Below, piece after piece: positions 43,004 to 52,207 of a stretch of DNA of 64,000 nucleotides. The position numbers and the translations under genes are program-made. How positions within the stretch are numbered: position 1 is the stretch's first letter; the number at the start of each line of letters is the position of its first letter. Origin of the DNA: Pseudoalteromonas rubra (GTDB lineage: Bacteria > Pseudomonadota > Gammaproteobacteria > Enterobacterales > Alteromonadaceae). The stretch covers positions 992,001 through 1,056,000 of the forward strand of contig NZ_AHCD03000035.1 in NCBI RefSeq assembly GCF_000238295.3. The letters are read 5' to 3'. The notes beneath the pieces were generated by a model that saw only the letters and a list, made by a program, of their open reading frames with translations, did no database searches and was not told where the DNA came from.

Positions 43004-45232
43004 TTAGAATGAATACTTATAACCCAGTGTAAACTGGCGAGGTTTACCAGGTCGCGCCCCGTAAGGACGACGGCTGACAATCTTGGTCTCATCCAGCAGG
43101 TTATCAACTTTAGCGTAAACCTGACCGTATTTACCCAGCTCATAGACCGCTGACAGATCAACGGTGGTGATCGCTGACACCTCTTTGCCTTCAAGCACCA
43201 GATCATAGCTACCATTTGGCGCATTTGAGTCTGTACTGCTATCCCAGCTTCGTCCCGCCGCTTCCGACATGGAGCCAACATACTTTACAGCAAGCGATAC
43301 ACGCCAGTCAGGAGCCGACAAACCGATGTTAAAGCTGGCCTGATGCTCGGGCAGATAAGGCAGCTCGTCACCACTTTTCACGTGACCCCACTGAGCAAAG
43401 TTCGTGTATCGATCGTTTTTGAATTCACCTTTGGTGTAGGTGTAAACAAACCCGTAAGGAATATCAATTTGCAGATTCAGAGGGTAGCGCTGACTAAACT
43501 GGGCTTCCAGACCATATACATGGGCCTCACCGCCGTTAAACTCTTTACCGACTTCCAGCGCACCACAGTTAGACTGGCCACAGCTTTCTTTCAGGTTGCT
43601 GTAATCATTGAAAAAGCTAACCACTTCAAGCTGCGTTACCCCATCATTAAAGCGGCCGCCGAATTCATAGTTGGTACTCTTCTCGATTTCGATATCAACC
43701 GATTGCTGCGGCGATGCTGGAGAGAACCCCTGATGAACGCCAAACAAAATACCTGAGTCTTCCGACAACTGATAGAAACCACTCATACCCGGTAACCAGA
43801 TCCGTGTGGTTTTGTCCTGCCAGTCATCCGCATTGACAGTACTCTGGTACGCCATATCCATTAGCTCACCACGAATACCCAGGCCCAGAGTCAGGGCATC
43901 TATGGTGACCTTGTCCTCCAGGTAAACAGACCAGGCCTTCGTATTTTCGGTGTTCTGAGAGGTATAGACCTTATCCAGGCCCAAGTTAAACGCACTGCCG
44001 TCTCTCATTCCGTAGGTTTCGTTAAAGTGCTTACGTTCTATCTCATCTTCATGAAAGCGGACACCGAACGATAAGGTATTATCATAACCTGCCAGCTTAA
44101 ACTTGGCGGAGCCGTCAACCTGGATCCCTTGCGAGAAGTACTCGCGGTCATTGGTGCCCATCGACAGGTAATTGGGACGGCCACTGTCGGCAATCGAGTC
44201 AGCCGTGCCACTGATCACCTGATACAAACGTTGGTATTGCTCATCTTCCGGATTGGCTAGGATCTCAGGCAAGGTCGCATCCGTGTTAGTCAAGCCATCC
44301 AGCTTTAACCAGGCGCGCTCATAATCATTGCGATAAACGCGTGATGTCAGGCTCACATCTTGATACTTCAGATGGTGGGAGAACATCACCTGACTGTGCT
44401 TAGTATCCATATTGTCAGGCTGAGACGCAGCATAACGACGATATGGCGTAGCGTCAAAGTCCGCATCGGTCAGGCCAAGATACGTTTCATTAGATAGCTC
44501 ATCTGCATAACTGAGCTTGAGTCCGAACGTGTGCTCAAACTCCCCTTGTTGCAGCTTGTAGTTGAACTTAGCCAGCAGGTCATTTTTCTCGAATCCGGTA
44601 TCTGCACCGCCATCCAGGTCTTTAAACCCATCTGCTTGCAAATTCACCCCTTCGAGTAAAAACCCAACATTGTTCACTACAGACCCAAAATAGGCATGCG
44701 CTTTGGTGTAGCCGTCACTGCCCATGGCAAGGTCAATAGACCCTTCCGAAAATTCAGGTACAGCTCGAGTCACCAGGTTCAGTGCACCGGCGACAGACTG
44801 AGGTCCATGTTTGATGGCAGCGGGACCTTTAAAGACCTCAACGGCTGTCATCCGAGTTGTCACAGGGAAATAATACGCAGCAGGGGCTGAATAAGGTGCC
44901 GGGCCAATCAGCACACCATCTTCCATAATGGTGATTTTTTTGCTTCGTTCTGGTGTTACACCACGAAAGCCGATGTTAGGACGCAAGCCATAACCATCTT
45001 CTTCACGGATATTCACACCTGGTACTGATGCCAAAATACGATGGATATCATCGTACTCAAACTCCGCCAACTGCTCTTCAGTTAACAGTGTCGCAGAGCC
45101 CGCTTCTGTGCGAAGTTTATCGTAATGACTCAGGATTTGAATATGTTCCATGTCGTCATTGTTTGCATCACTATTTGCCAATACCTGAGGCGCTGCTAGC
45201 GCAACAGCCATAGCCAACACAGATCTTTTCAT
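43004..45232 (-). CDS. TonB-dependent outer-membrane receptor (FecA-like)
   Basis: 22-stranded beta-barrel receptor for active uptake of a metal complex. The 742-residue product has a signal peptide (MKRSVLAMAVALAAPQVLA), a TonB-box-like MEHIQIL segment and a plug domain with IREEDGYGLRPNIGFRG. The barrel ends in a C-terminal Phe (TLGYKYSF). The plug resembles ferric dicitrate receptors. There is no N-terminal signalling domain. ATG 45232 is chosen because AAGGA stands 6 bases upstream. It starts 10 bases after the imelysin gene, so the two are co-transcribed. Confidence 0.92.
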   Translation of the reverse strand: MKRSVLAMAVALAAPQVLANSDANNDDMEHIQILSHYDKLRTEAGSATLLTEEQLAEFEYDDIHRILASVPGVNIREEDGYGLRPNIGFRGVTPERSKKITIMEDGVLIGPAPYSAPAAYYFPVTTRMTAVEVFKGPAAIKHGPQSVAGALNLVTRAVPEFSEGSIDLAMGSDGYTKAHAYFGSVVNNVGFLLEGVNLQADGFKDLDGGADTGFEKNDLLAKFNYKLQQGEFEHTFGLKLSYADELSNETYLGLTDADFDATPYRRYAASQPDNMDTKHSQVMFSHHLKYQDVSLTSRVYRNDYERAWLKLDGLTNTDATLPEILANPEDEQYQRLYQVISGTADSIADSGRPNYLSMGTNDREYFSQGIQVDGSAKFKLAGYDNTLSFGVRFHEDEIERKHFNETYGMRDGSAFNLGLDKVYTSQNTENTKAWSVYLEDKVTIDALTLGLGIRGELMDMAYQSTVNADDWQDKTTRIWLPGMSGFYQLSEDSGILFGVHQGFSPASPQQSVDIEIEKSTNYEFGGRFNDGVTQLEVVSFFNDYSNLKESCGQSNCGALEVGKEFNGGEAHVYGLEAQFSQRYPLNLQIDIPYGFVYTYTKGEFKNDRYTNFAQWGHVKSGDELPYLPEHQASFNIGLSAPDWRVSLAVKYVGSMSEAAGRSWDSSTDSNAPNGSYDLVLEGKEVSAITTVDLSAVYELGKYGQVYAKVDNLLDETKIVSRRPYGARPGKPRQFTLGYKYSF

Positions 45233-45242
45233 CATGGGTCCT

Positions 45243-46517
45243 TTAGTCATTATCACCTGCCGATGTTTGAGGTAGTTCCAGCGCCAACTTTTGAATAAAG
45301 TCATTTTTCAACTCATCAGTGACATCTTTCACCTTAGCGTGGGTATTCGTCACACCCGCGGTATCTTCATCTAATGCTTGCTGTAAGCTACCATTGAGTG
45401 CATCTGTCGCCGCTTTGGCATCTGCAATACCCTGCAACATCACTTCTTTGGTCTGACTGGCGTCTTGTTCGTCGAGGAAATCATCAAACCCCGTCGTATC
45501 TTCACTGTCAGTGCCCTGGCCAAGGAAAATTTGCTCAAATGCCGCAATGTTGGCCTGGATATTTTCTATTGAGTGCTTAGCAAAGCGTGACTCTACTGCC
45601 TCAGGACACACTTCTGTACCACATTGGTTAGCAAATAAGCCCAGCGGGGTCGCAAGTTTATAGTCCTTGAGCTCTTCCGTCATATAGAAAAGCGCGTCGG
45701 AAATAAGGTTAACGGCCTCTGTGACTGTGGTAAATTCGCTACCAGATTCACCCGCATTCTTTAGTTTAGCCGCGTACCCTTGCTCACCTGCCCATTCAAA
45801 CATCAGCCGTTCTGACGTTGCCTTCAGATCAGTGGACACCTCAACGGCATACTGACAGCGCATGACGCGACGTTGCTGATCTTCAAGCGTATTCCACTGA
45901 GTTAGAATGTCACCACTGGCTGCCGCAGAGCAACTGTGGTCAAGCTCGTTGTTGAACAGCAAATACTCGAGGGCATCTAAACCACGACGTTTATCACTGC
46001 GCTTGCTGATGTCGTAAGGAACACCATTGATTTCGCCCTGTGCAAAATAAGCCACATCCTGATCAACGTTACAATAATTGGTATCTGGCCAGGAGTAGAT
46101 GTCTTTACGCAGAGCTTTATCATCTGCGAGCAATGGGCCAACAATCATGAGTTCGGCATGTTGCCAGCTCACCATGGCCTCTTTCCAGCTGTTTTGTGCA
46201 GCAAGTAATGCTTCATCTCGTGCTGTCTTCGCTGCATCGTCCTGCAAGGTTGGGTCAAATGCCGTTTCCAGGTCACAGTACGCTTTTATCACCGCAGGCT
46301 GTGTACTTGCTTTATCAGCAAATTGCTGGAACGTGGGAGTAAAAACGTTGTCGGTCAGGTTAGCTACGAGCTTTTTCTGATCGAACGTTGTTGGCTCTAC
46401 CACCGGAGTGCCCTGATTATATCCTGGACCCGCAGAACTGGACGTGCTTTCGCCACATCCGCTTAATGCCAAACCAATGGCCGTTGCCAGTATGATAGGT
46501 CTGGAGTGTATTCTCAT
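45243..46517 (-). CDS. Imelysin family lipoprotein
   Basis: Periplasmic protein of the imelysin-like (M75) family, associated with iron acquisition. The 424-residue product has a lipobox LSGC (Cys21) and helical repeats typical of the fold. It has the motif GLDALEYLLF, which holds Asp where the classical GxHxxE motif has His, as in a subset of the family. ATG 46517 is used, with GAGG 6 bases upstream. It lies between the DUF4856 gene and the TonB receptor. Confidence 0.87.
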   Translation of the reverse strand: MRIHSRPIILATAIGLALSGCGESTSSSAGPGYNQGTPVVEPTTFDQKKLVANLTDNVFTPTFQQFADKASTQPAVIKAYCDLETAFDPTLQDDAAKTARDEALLAAQNSWKEAMVSWQHAELMIVGPLLADDKALRKDIYSWPDTNYCNVDQDVAYFAQGEINGVPYDISKRSDKRRGLDALEYLLFNNELDHSCSAAASGDILTQWNTLEDQQRRVMRCQYAVEVSTDLKATSERLMFEWAGEQGYAAKLKNAGESGSEFTTVTEAVNLISDALFYMTEELKDYKLATPLGLFANQCGTEVCPEAVESRFAKHSIENIQANIAAFEQIFLGQGTDSEDTTGFDDFLDEQDASQTKEVMLQGIADAKAATDALNGSLQQALDEDTAGVTNTHAKVKDVTDELKNDFIQKLALELPQTSAGDND

Positions 46518-46548
46518 TATTTGCCTCAAATGAATAGTCTAGATACGC

Positions 46549-46577
46549 AAAAGGCTAGCAAAACCTGCTAACCTTTT
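46549..46577 (-). promoter_or_regulatory. Intercistronic hairpin between DUF4856 and imelysin genes
   Basis: Twelve-base arms AAAAGGCTAGCA / TGCTAACCTTTT, with one mismatch that becomes a G-U pair in RNA, and a 5-base loop. No T-run follows. It may protect the upstream message or reduce readthrough, so the two genes could be expressed at different levels. Confidence 0.5.
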
Positions 46578-46602
46578 GACAGTTCAAAGAATCGTTTATA
46601 AC

Positions 46603-48402
46603 TTACCAGTTAGCAACATTCTCTGCATCAAAGCCGTATACTTCCTCCAGGATGTCACGTGCCTGACCCAGCTTCTCAATGTAAGCATCTACATCATTTG
46701 GTTCGATCGCAGGCTGCGTCCCCATCAGGTCATGCATTTGCTTAAATTTACCAACATTGCCTTCTGCATAGAAAGGCGAGAAACGGTTAAACTGGAAGTT
46801 CAGTGCGAAGCCTTTCATTTCTGACCAGTGCTTAGCTAGTGTAGCGAAATCTGATGCTTTGTACTCACCGCCGTTAACGCCTGCTTTTAATGCTTCCAGG
46901 TCTTTAGTTGTGTCATTGATATAGTGCACAACTGTCGCTGCAATGGCTTTTTCCCATGCCATCAGTGCATCTTTTGCGTGGCCTTTCAGCTCATCCATTT
47001 GCGTTTCGCTCAGCGCGCCTTCAGTTGCGTTAATCAACTTACGGCCATTGTAGAACGCTTCAAATGCGTCTTTGGTCAGGTCCGTTGGATTTGCATTATC
47101 AACAGTACCACGGTCACGCTTTGCTGCGTTGGTCGAGTTACCGAAGTTATACTCTGAGTTGAAGTCGATTTTGCCATCGGCATTGGCATCGTTGTAGCCG
47201 GTGCTGAAGCCGTCACGTCCGCCTTTACCTGCAATCTCGTCATCCGAGTAGTTCATGTAGTTACGCGCTGCACCGAAGTAGCCGAAACCTTCATCCCACT
47301 GGTGCTCAAGGTTAGTATAAGTTTTACCTTCAACGGCAACCGTGTTATCAGTCTGCAGGCCTTTGCCTTCTGTGTCATAGTCCAGGTAATCATCGGCTGA
47401 CTGAGAGAAAGCCACTGCGCCGTATAAGAACTTCTGGATCAGCTGGTTAAGGTCAACACCCGTTTCAGTCACATAGATAGTGTCAATCTCTTCACCACCA
47501 GGTGCAGTTACATTACCTGTAATCGCACGCTCAGCTAAGTGATCAAATAATTGTTTTACAAATAACTCTGGAATTGGTGTCTCACCGTCCGCTGCGATGG
47601 CTGTCCAGCCCTCGAAGCTGCCGTCTTCCGTCCAGTCTTTGTACTGACCTTTTGCATCATTACCAGCTACTTTACCGCTCAGGTTTTTGTGAGATGATGA
47701 AATGTCTGTTAGTTTAGTTTGCGCAGCCGGATCAGTGACGATCGTCAGATTACGATCTTCCCAGATGCTATTGTAGTCTTCTTCAGTTACGCCATAGAAC
47801 TTGTCTAGCTCAGTAAGTAGCGTTTCTTTAGTTGCGTTTGCATCTTGTGCATCAGTAACGAACTGGTCGCTGCCGATATAGTTAAACAATTCTTTGATTA
47901 ACACGTGACGCGCAATCTGGCCTGAGTAAGCAACACTTGATTCGCCCTCAGCAAAGCGGCTGATGAAGTCATAGTCCATTTCATCCAATACTTTGAACTT
48001 AACATCGAAATTTTCAGTATTTTCACCGTCGTTAACGGTAACAGTCACAGTAACTTCCTGCTCTAATTCATAGTTCAGGTGTTCACCGGCTTTCAATCTT
48101 AAAACGCCTTCAACAACTTCAAAACGCGCATCAGACACATCAAAAGTGTGGCTGTCATCATCGCTGTCAGTTACAACCAGCGTACCAATCTCTACCGCAA
48201 CCATGTTTTCAGTCACAGTGACTTCTGTTGCGTCTGCATCCTTACTTGTCAGAGTAACAGCGGTCGGCGCTGCATTTGTTGATGTGTCAGGTGTCTGACC
48301 GTTATTGATATTGTTGTCATTTGAGCTTGAACCACCACATGCGGTCAAACCTAAAGTGGCAACTAAAATAGAAGTAGCAAGCAGAGATTTTTTGAAAATC
48401 AT
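46603..48402 (-). CDS. DUF4856 lipoprotein with N-terminal cadherin-like domain
   Basis: Surface or periplasmic lipoprotein: signal peptide and lipobox LTAC (Cys22), a Ser/Asn/Asp linker, and an Asp/Glu-rich cadherin-like domain (about 45-140). A large helical DUF4856 domain follows (about 145-599), with VAYSGQIARHVLIKELFNYIG. An EF-hand-like NDANADGKIDF sits near 405-415. DUF4856 proteins are often found beside imelysins. It is the first gene of the cluster, behind a promoter at 48452-48479. Confidence 0.82.
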   Translation of the reverse strand: MIFKKSLLATSILVATLGLTACGGSSSNDNNINNGQTPDTSTNAAPTAVTLTSKDADATEVTVTENMVAVEIGTLVVTDSDDDSHTFDVSDARFEVVEGVLRLKAGEHLNYELEQEVTVTVTVNDGENTENFDVKFKVLDEMDYDFISRFAEGESSVAYSGQIARHVLIKELFNYIGSDQFVTDAQDANATKETLLTELDKFYGVTEEDYNSIWEDRNLTIVTDPAAQTKLTDISSSHKNLSGKVAGNDAKGQYKDWTEDGSFEGWTAIAADGETPIPELFVKQLFDHLAERAITGNVTAPGGEEIDTIYVTETGVDLNQLIQKFLYGAVAFSQSADDYLDYDTEGKGLQTDNTVAVEGKTYTNLEHQWDEGFGYFGAARNYMNYSDDEIAGKGGRDGFSTGYNDANADGKIDFNSEYNFGNSTNAAKRDRGTVDNANPTDLTKDAFEAFYNGRKLINATEGALSETQMDELKGHAKDALMAWEKAIAATVVHYINDTTKDLEALKAGVNGGEYKASDFATLAKHWSEMKGFALNFQFNRFSPFYAEGNVGKFKQMHDLMGTQPAIEPNDVDAYIEKLGQARDILEEVYGFDAENVANW

Positions 48403-48451
48403 TGAGCATTCCTTAATAAAGCAATGTTAAAAATTATTCTTAGTCGCGTTA

Positions 48452-48479
48452 AGTATACACCGCTTTAAATAGCAATCAA
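48452..48479 (-). promoter_or_regulatory. Promoter of the DUF4856-imelysin-receptor cluster
   Basis: Minus strand: -35 TTGATT (48474-48479), 16-base spacer, -10 TATACT (48452-48457), about 50 bases upstream of the DUF4856 start. Confidence 0.6.
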
Positions 48480-48488
48480 TTCTATTTA
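48466..48488. promoter_or_regulatory. Inverted repeat over the -35 region
   Basis: Perfect 7-bp arms TAAATAG / CTATTTA with a 9-base centre, covering the -35 of the cluster promoter. The placement is that of a repressor operator. It agrees with the 19-bp Fur consensus at only about half of positions, so the regulator is unknown. Confidence 0.5.
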
Positions 48489-48735
48489 CGTTGCTAAATA
48501 CACGATTTAGATCAAGGAATGCGCAATTTCACTCTGTGTGTAAAACGGGCAGGCGCTGTTTTTTCAAATGCAAAAGATGGCTATACAATTGATTTATATA
48601 GACTATCAAGGAGGTAATATCACTAAAACAGAACAGAGAAAAGAAACAATGTACAAACGAGAGCGAATGGATAGTTCGAATAATTGGAACTATCCAATGT
48701 GGAAATTTCACCAAATTATGAGCTAAGCGTTAAGG
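48489..48735. other. Gene-poor stretch with a short open frame and hairpin
   Basis: No supportable gene. A 25-codon plus-strand frame at 48649-48726 has only a weak A/G-rich site before it. AAGGAGG at about 48608 has no start codon in reach. A hairpin is noted separately. Confidence 0.4.
48668..48696 (-). terminator. Hairpin downstream of the OmpR-family gene
   Basis: Perfect 10-bp arms TGGATAGTTC / GAACTATCCA with a 9-base loop, about 40 bases past the stop of the minus-strand regulator. No proper T-run follows, so intrinsic termination is doubtful. Confidence 0.4.
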
Positions 48736-49434
48736 TCACCAGGCATCTTTTACAAACAGGTAACCTTTACGCCAAACCGTTTTGATTTTTTCTGCGCCGA
48801 CAGCAGTATCCCCCAGTTTTCTGCGTAAGCATGATACACGTACATCTACGGTTCGACTGTTCACCTGGTAATGCTGTCCAACCACCTTTTTATATATGTC
48901 TTCGCGACTGACAACTTCGGGGGCGCGTGAAGCTAATAGCCAGAGCAGCTCAAACTCATGACTGGTCAGGTTCACCGCTTGCTGTCTCAACGAAACACTG
49001 CGTTCATGCAAATTTAAGTAAAGCTGACCAAAATGAAGTTCGTCCGGGGTTTGGGAATGTGCCGTCAACATGGCCGGATGTTTACGTACCAAAGCATCGA
49101 GTCGGGCACGCCATAATCGGGGTTTGGCCATACAGGGAATCACATCATCTGCGCCCAGTTCCAGCATCAGGCTTTGCAAGTCTTCATTATCCTCATCAAG
49201 CGATACCATCAGAGGCGCATCGAAGCAGGATTTGAGCGTATTGATTGTATCGTACTGCGCACTGGTTGCCAGCGCCTGACCAATCACAATACTGTCTACC
49301 TGTTGAGCCGGATACCCTTTGCGGGTTGCTTCATGAATATTCATAAACCGCATGACATAACCATGCTGTTGCAATGCCTCAAAAGGTGCGATGCTGTGTC
49401 CTTTTTCATCTTGTGCAATTAATACCGTTGACAC
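48736..49434 (-). CDS. OmpR-family transcriptional regulator with degenerate receiver
   Basis: The C-terminal winged-helix DNA-binding domain (about 130-232) is a clear OmpR/PhoB type (LTSHEFELLWLLASRAPEVVSREDIY, SRTVDVRVSCLRRKLG, VWRKGYLF). The N-terminal half folds like a receiver but lacks the phospho-acceptor: the strand-3 position reads VDSIVIGQAL, with Gly where Asp is expected. The Lys-Pro (CMAKP) is kept. It is therefore probably not controlled by ordinary phosphorylation. No kinase gene is near. Confidence 0.85.
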   Translation of the reverse strand: MSTVLIAQDEKGHSIAPFEALQQHGYVMRFMNIHEATRKGYPAQQVDSIVIGQALATSAQYDTINTLKSCFDAPLMVSLDEDNEDLQSLMLELGADDVIPCMAKPRLWRARLDALVRKHPAMLTAHSQTPDELHFGQLYLNLHERSVSLRQQAVNLTSHEFELLWLLASRAPEVVSREDIYKKVVGQHYQVNSRTVDVRVSCLRRKLGDTAVGAEKIKTVWRKGYLFVKDAW

Positions 49435-49496
49435 GAAAAAGCCTCGTTCAAACTAACTATGCAGGCTAGTCTAGTGACCCTAGCTGAACAAACGCT

Positions 49497-50387
49497 TTAC
49501 GCAGCAAACAAACGCGCGGCAACTCGAAATAAGGCACTCACAACCGGGTCCTGCAAACGCTTTTTTTTGCATACCAGGCCAATTTCAATCTCTTCGCTTT
49601 GCAACCCCAACGTTTGAACCTGGTTTCTGAATGGACTCTGCTCCAATACGACCTCTGGTACATAAGCAATACCAAAACCCAGGCTGGTCAAGGCAACCAT
49701 GGCTTCATGACCGGAGACATGTGCGTAGATCTTTGGCTGTAATGCTTTTTTCTTGAAAAACACATCAAGACGCTCCTTCAAGACGCCGTGCTCAGGCACG
49801 ATGAAAGGCACTTGCTGCCATGGTAGCTCTCCGCGGTGCTGCTCCAGCAACTCACTTAAAGGGCATTTCATCGTTGGCGCAATGAACAGCAGCCGTGAGC
49901 GACCAATACTAAGGTACTCCAGGCCCTGAGGCAGGTTACGAGGCCGAACGGCAACGGCAACGTCCACCACCTCTCCCTGTACCTGGGCGATAGAGTTTGC
50001 CGGATCGCCAGTTAACAGGTTAAGTTCGACCTGAGGGAAATCCTGTCGGTAACGCGCAAATAAATCGTAAATAAAACTGTAAGAAGCCGTCACGGAGCAA
50101 AACAGGCTCAGTTCACCACTAAGCGGCTTGTCTTCATCCAGACATTCACTTTTAAACTGACGCCAACTTGCCAGTGTAGCCTGTGCATAATGAATAAAAG
50201 CCTGCCCTTGTGATGTCAGAGCGACACTGCGGTTGTCCCGGATAAATAGCGGCGCGCCAACCTCTTCCTCAAGCTGTTTTATCTGCCGGCTAAGTGTCGG
50301 GGGACTGATGTAGCAGCGTTCACTGGCACGGGAAAAATGTAGTGTATCCGCCAGCGCCAGAAAGTACTTTAATTGTTTATGGTCCAT
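49497..50387 (-). CDS. ilvY: LysR-type regulator IlvY
   Basis: Activator of ilvC in response to acetolactate or acetohydroxybutyrate in E. coli. The 296-residue product has the LysR winged helix (1-60, LHFSRASERCYISPPTLSRQIKQLEEEVGAPLF) and an effector domain (about 90-296). Assignment to IlvY rests on the divergent position beside ilvC and the close match of the N-terminus to IlvY. Confidence 0.92.
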   Translation of the reverse strand: MDHKQLKYFLALADTLHFSRASERCYISPPTLSRQIKQLEEEVGAPLFIRDNRSVALTSQGQAFIHYAQATLASWRQFKSECLDEDKPLSGELSLFCSVTASYSFIYDLFARYRQDFPQVELNLLTGDPANSIAQVQGEVVDVAVAVRPRNLPQGLEYLSIGRSRLLFIAPTMKCPLSELLEQHRGELPWQQVPFIVPEHGVLKERLDVFFKKKALQPKIYAHVSGHEAMVALTSLGFGIAYVPEVVLEQSPFRNQVQTLGLQSEEIEIGLVCKKKRLQDPVVSALFRVAARLFAA

Positions 50388-50406
50388 CTTGTTATCACTT
50401 AGTGTG

Positions 50407-50421
50407 TTTCATAATGTGAAA
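50407..50421. promoter_or_regulatory. LysR-type operator candidate between ilvY and ilvC
   Basis: TTTCATAATGTGAAA has the dyad T-N11-A form bound by LysR regulators and lies 20 bases before ilvY in the divergent promoter region, as expected for an IlvY operator. Confidence 0.45.
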
Positions 50422-50515
50422 TACAATAGTTTAAATATATCATTTTACGCAACTTAAACTTATTACTAGTCTAGAACCTAACTCATAATGTTAGAACATT
50501 CAGACAGGACAAATC

Positions 50516-51988
50516 ATGGCGAACTATTTCAATTCACTGCCACTACGTGAGCAACTGGCCCAACTGGCGCAGTGCCATTTCATGGACCCCAAAGAGTTTG
50601 AGGACGGTGTTAACGTACTACTTGGTAAAAAGCTGGTTATCATTGGATGTGGCGCTCAGGGCCTGAACCAGGGTCTGAACTTGCGCGATTCAGGGTTAGA
50701 TGTCAGCTATGCGCTGCGTCAATCTGCCATTGATGAAAAGCGTCAGTCTTATAAAAATGCCAGCGAAAATGGCTTTGAAGTGGGGACCTATGAAACCTTA
50801 ATCCCACAAGCTGATCTGGTTCTTAACTTAACGCCAGACAAGCAACACAGTGCGGTTGTTGAAGCGGTAATGCCGCTGATGAAACACGGATCTACCCTCG
50901 CCTACTCCCACGGCTTCAATATCGTTGAAGAAGGTATGCAGGTGCGTGAGGACATTACCGTTATCATGGTGGCTCCTAAGTGTCCTGGCACCGAGGTTCG
51001 GGAAGAATACAAGCGTGGCTTTGGCGTACCGACCTTAATTGCAGTACACCCGGAAAATGACCCTCAAGGTCATGGCCTGGCTCAGGCTAAAGCCTATGCA
51101 GCAGGGACTGGTGGACACAAAGCCGGCGTGCTTCACTCATCCTTCATTGCCGAAGTGAAGTCTGATTTGATGGGTGAGCAGACCATCTTGTGCGGTATGT
51201 TACAAACCGGGTCCTTGTTATGTTTTGATAAAATGGTCGAACAAGGGGTCGACGCCGGTTATGCCTCAAAACTTATCCAGTACGGTTGGGAAGTGATCAC
51301 CGAAGCACTGAAACATGGTGGTATCACCAATATGATGGACCGCCTGTCCAACCCAGCCAAAATCAGGGCGTTTGAATTAAGCGAAGAGCTTAAAACACTC
51401 ATGCGACCTCTTTACAATAAGCATATGGACGACATCATCAGTGGTGAGTTTTCTCAGGGTATGATGGCTGACTGGCATGAAGACGATGCCAAGTTGCTTA
51501 GCTGGCGCGCCGAAACCGCAGAAACCGCGTTTGAGAAACAGCCGAACTGTGAACAAGAAATTACCGAACAAGCCTTTTTTGACAAGGGCATTTTGATGGT
51601 CGCTATGGTTAAGGCTGGTGTAGAGCTTGCGTTTGAAACGATGACCGCTGCGGGTATTATCGAAGAGTCGGCCTATTATGAGTCTTTGCATGAAACGCCG
51701 TTAATCGCCAACACCATTGCCCGTAAAAAGCTGTTCGAAATGAACCGTACAATTTCAGACACGGCGGAATACGGCTGTTATTTATACAACCATGCCTGCT
51801 TACCGTTACTTAAACCATTTATGGAGAAAATCGGTACAGATGTCATTGGTAAAGGGTTGCCACAAGACAGCAACGAAGTGGATAACCAGGCGCTGATCCA
51901 GGTCAACGCGGCCATCCGCAATCACCCGGTTGAAGTGGTTGGTAATACCCTGCGCGGCTACATGTCTGCCATGAAGAAGATCATCTAA
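50516..51988 (+). CDS. ilvC: Ketol-acid reductoisomerase IlvC
   Basis: Second enzyme of valine and isoleucine synthesis: NADPH-dependent alkyl migration and reduction, needing magnesium. The 490-residue product is the long class II form found in E. coli (491). It has the NADPH site GCGAQG (44-49) and two knotted C-terminal domains. These carry catalytic acidic residues in the segments SDLMGEQTILCGMLQ and YESLHETPLIANTIARKK. It is activated from the divergent ilvY region. Confidence 0.98.
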   Translation: MANYFNSLPLREQLAQLAQCHFMDPKEFEDGVNVLLGKKLVIIGCGAQGLNQGLNLRDSGLDVSYALRQSAIDEKRQSYKNASENGFEVGTYETLIPQADLVLNLTPDKQHSAVVEAVMPLMKHGSTLAYSHGFNIVEEGMQVREDITVIMVAPKCPGTEVREEYKRGFGVPTLIAVHPENDPQGHGLAQAKAYAAGTGGHKAGVLHSSFIAEVKSDLMGEQTILCGMLQTGSLLCFDKMVEQGVDAGYASKLIQYGWEVITEALKHGGITNMMDRLSNPAKIRAFELSEELKTLMRPLYNKHMDDIISGEFSQGMMADWHEDDAKLLSWRAETAETAFEKQPNCEQEITEQAFFDKGILMVAMVKAGVELAFETMTAAGIIEESAYYESLHETPLIANTIARKKLFEMNRTISDTAEYGCYLYNHACLPLLKPFMEKIGTDVIGKGLPQDSNEVDNQALIQVNAAIRNHPVEVVGNTLRGYMSAMKKII

Positions 51989-52002
51989 CCTTTTGAAAAA
52001 TA

Positions 52003-52035
52003 AGAGTACAATAGATTTTTAGTGTTTTGTACTCT
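52003..52035 (+). terminator. First hairpin after ilvC
   Basis: Perfect 9-bp stem AGAGTACAA/TTGTACTCT with a 15-base loop, 15 bases past the stop. Followed by GCCCTTTTG, so a weak terminator. Confidence 0.5.
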
Positions 52036-52073
52036 GCCCTTTTGCCATTTTAGTTCGCTTGTTAGAAACCAAG

Positions 52074-52101
52074 GCCCGCCTGCTATGCAGCGGGCTTTTT
52101 T
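52074..52101 (+). terminator. Intrinsic terminator after ilvC
   Basis: GC-rich stem GCCCG...CGGGC extended by CTGC/GCAG with a 3-base loop, then six T. The second of two hairpins in series behind ilvC. Confidence 0.85.
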
Positions 52102-52207
52102 ACTTTATAAAACATGACAGTATTATGACAACGACTTTATACCTATAGGTGTTAATTATTGACCATGCTAAAATTATCATCCACGGGATATAGAAGTAGT
52201 AACTTTA

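Noticed and set aside
48403..48490. Fur box at the uptake operon
   Set aside because: The best window matches only about half of the 19-bp consensus, so it was reported as an unassigned inverted repeat.
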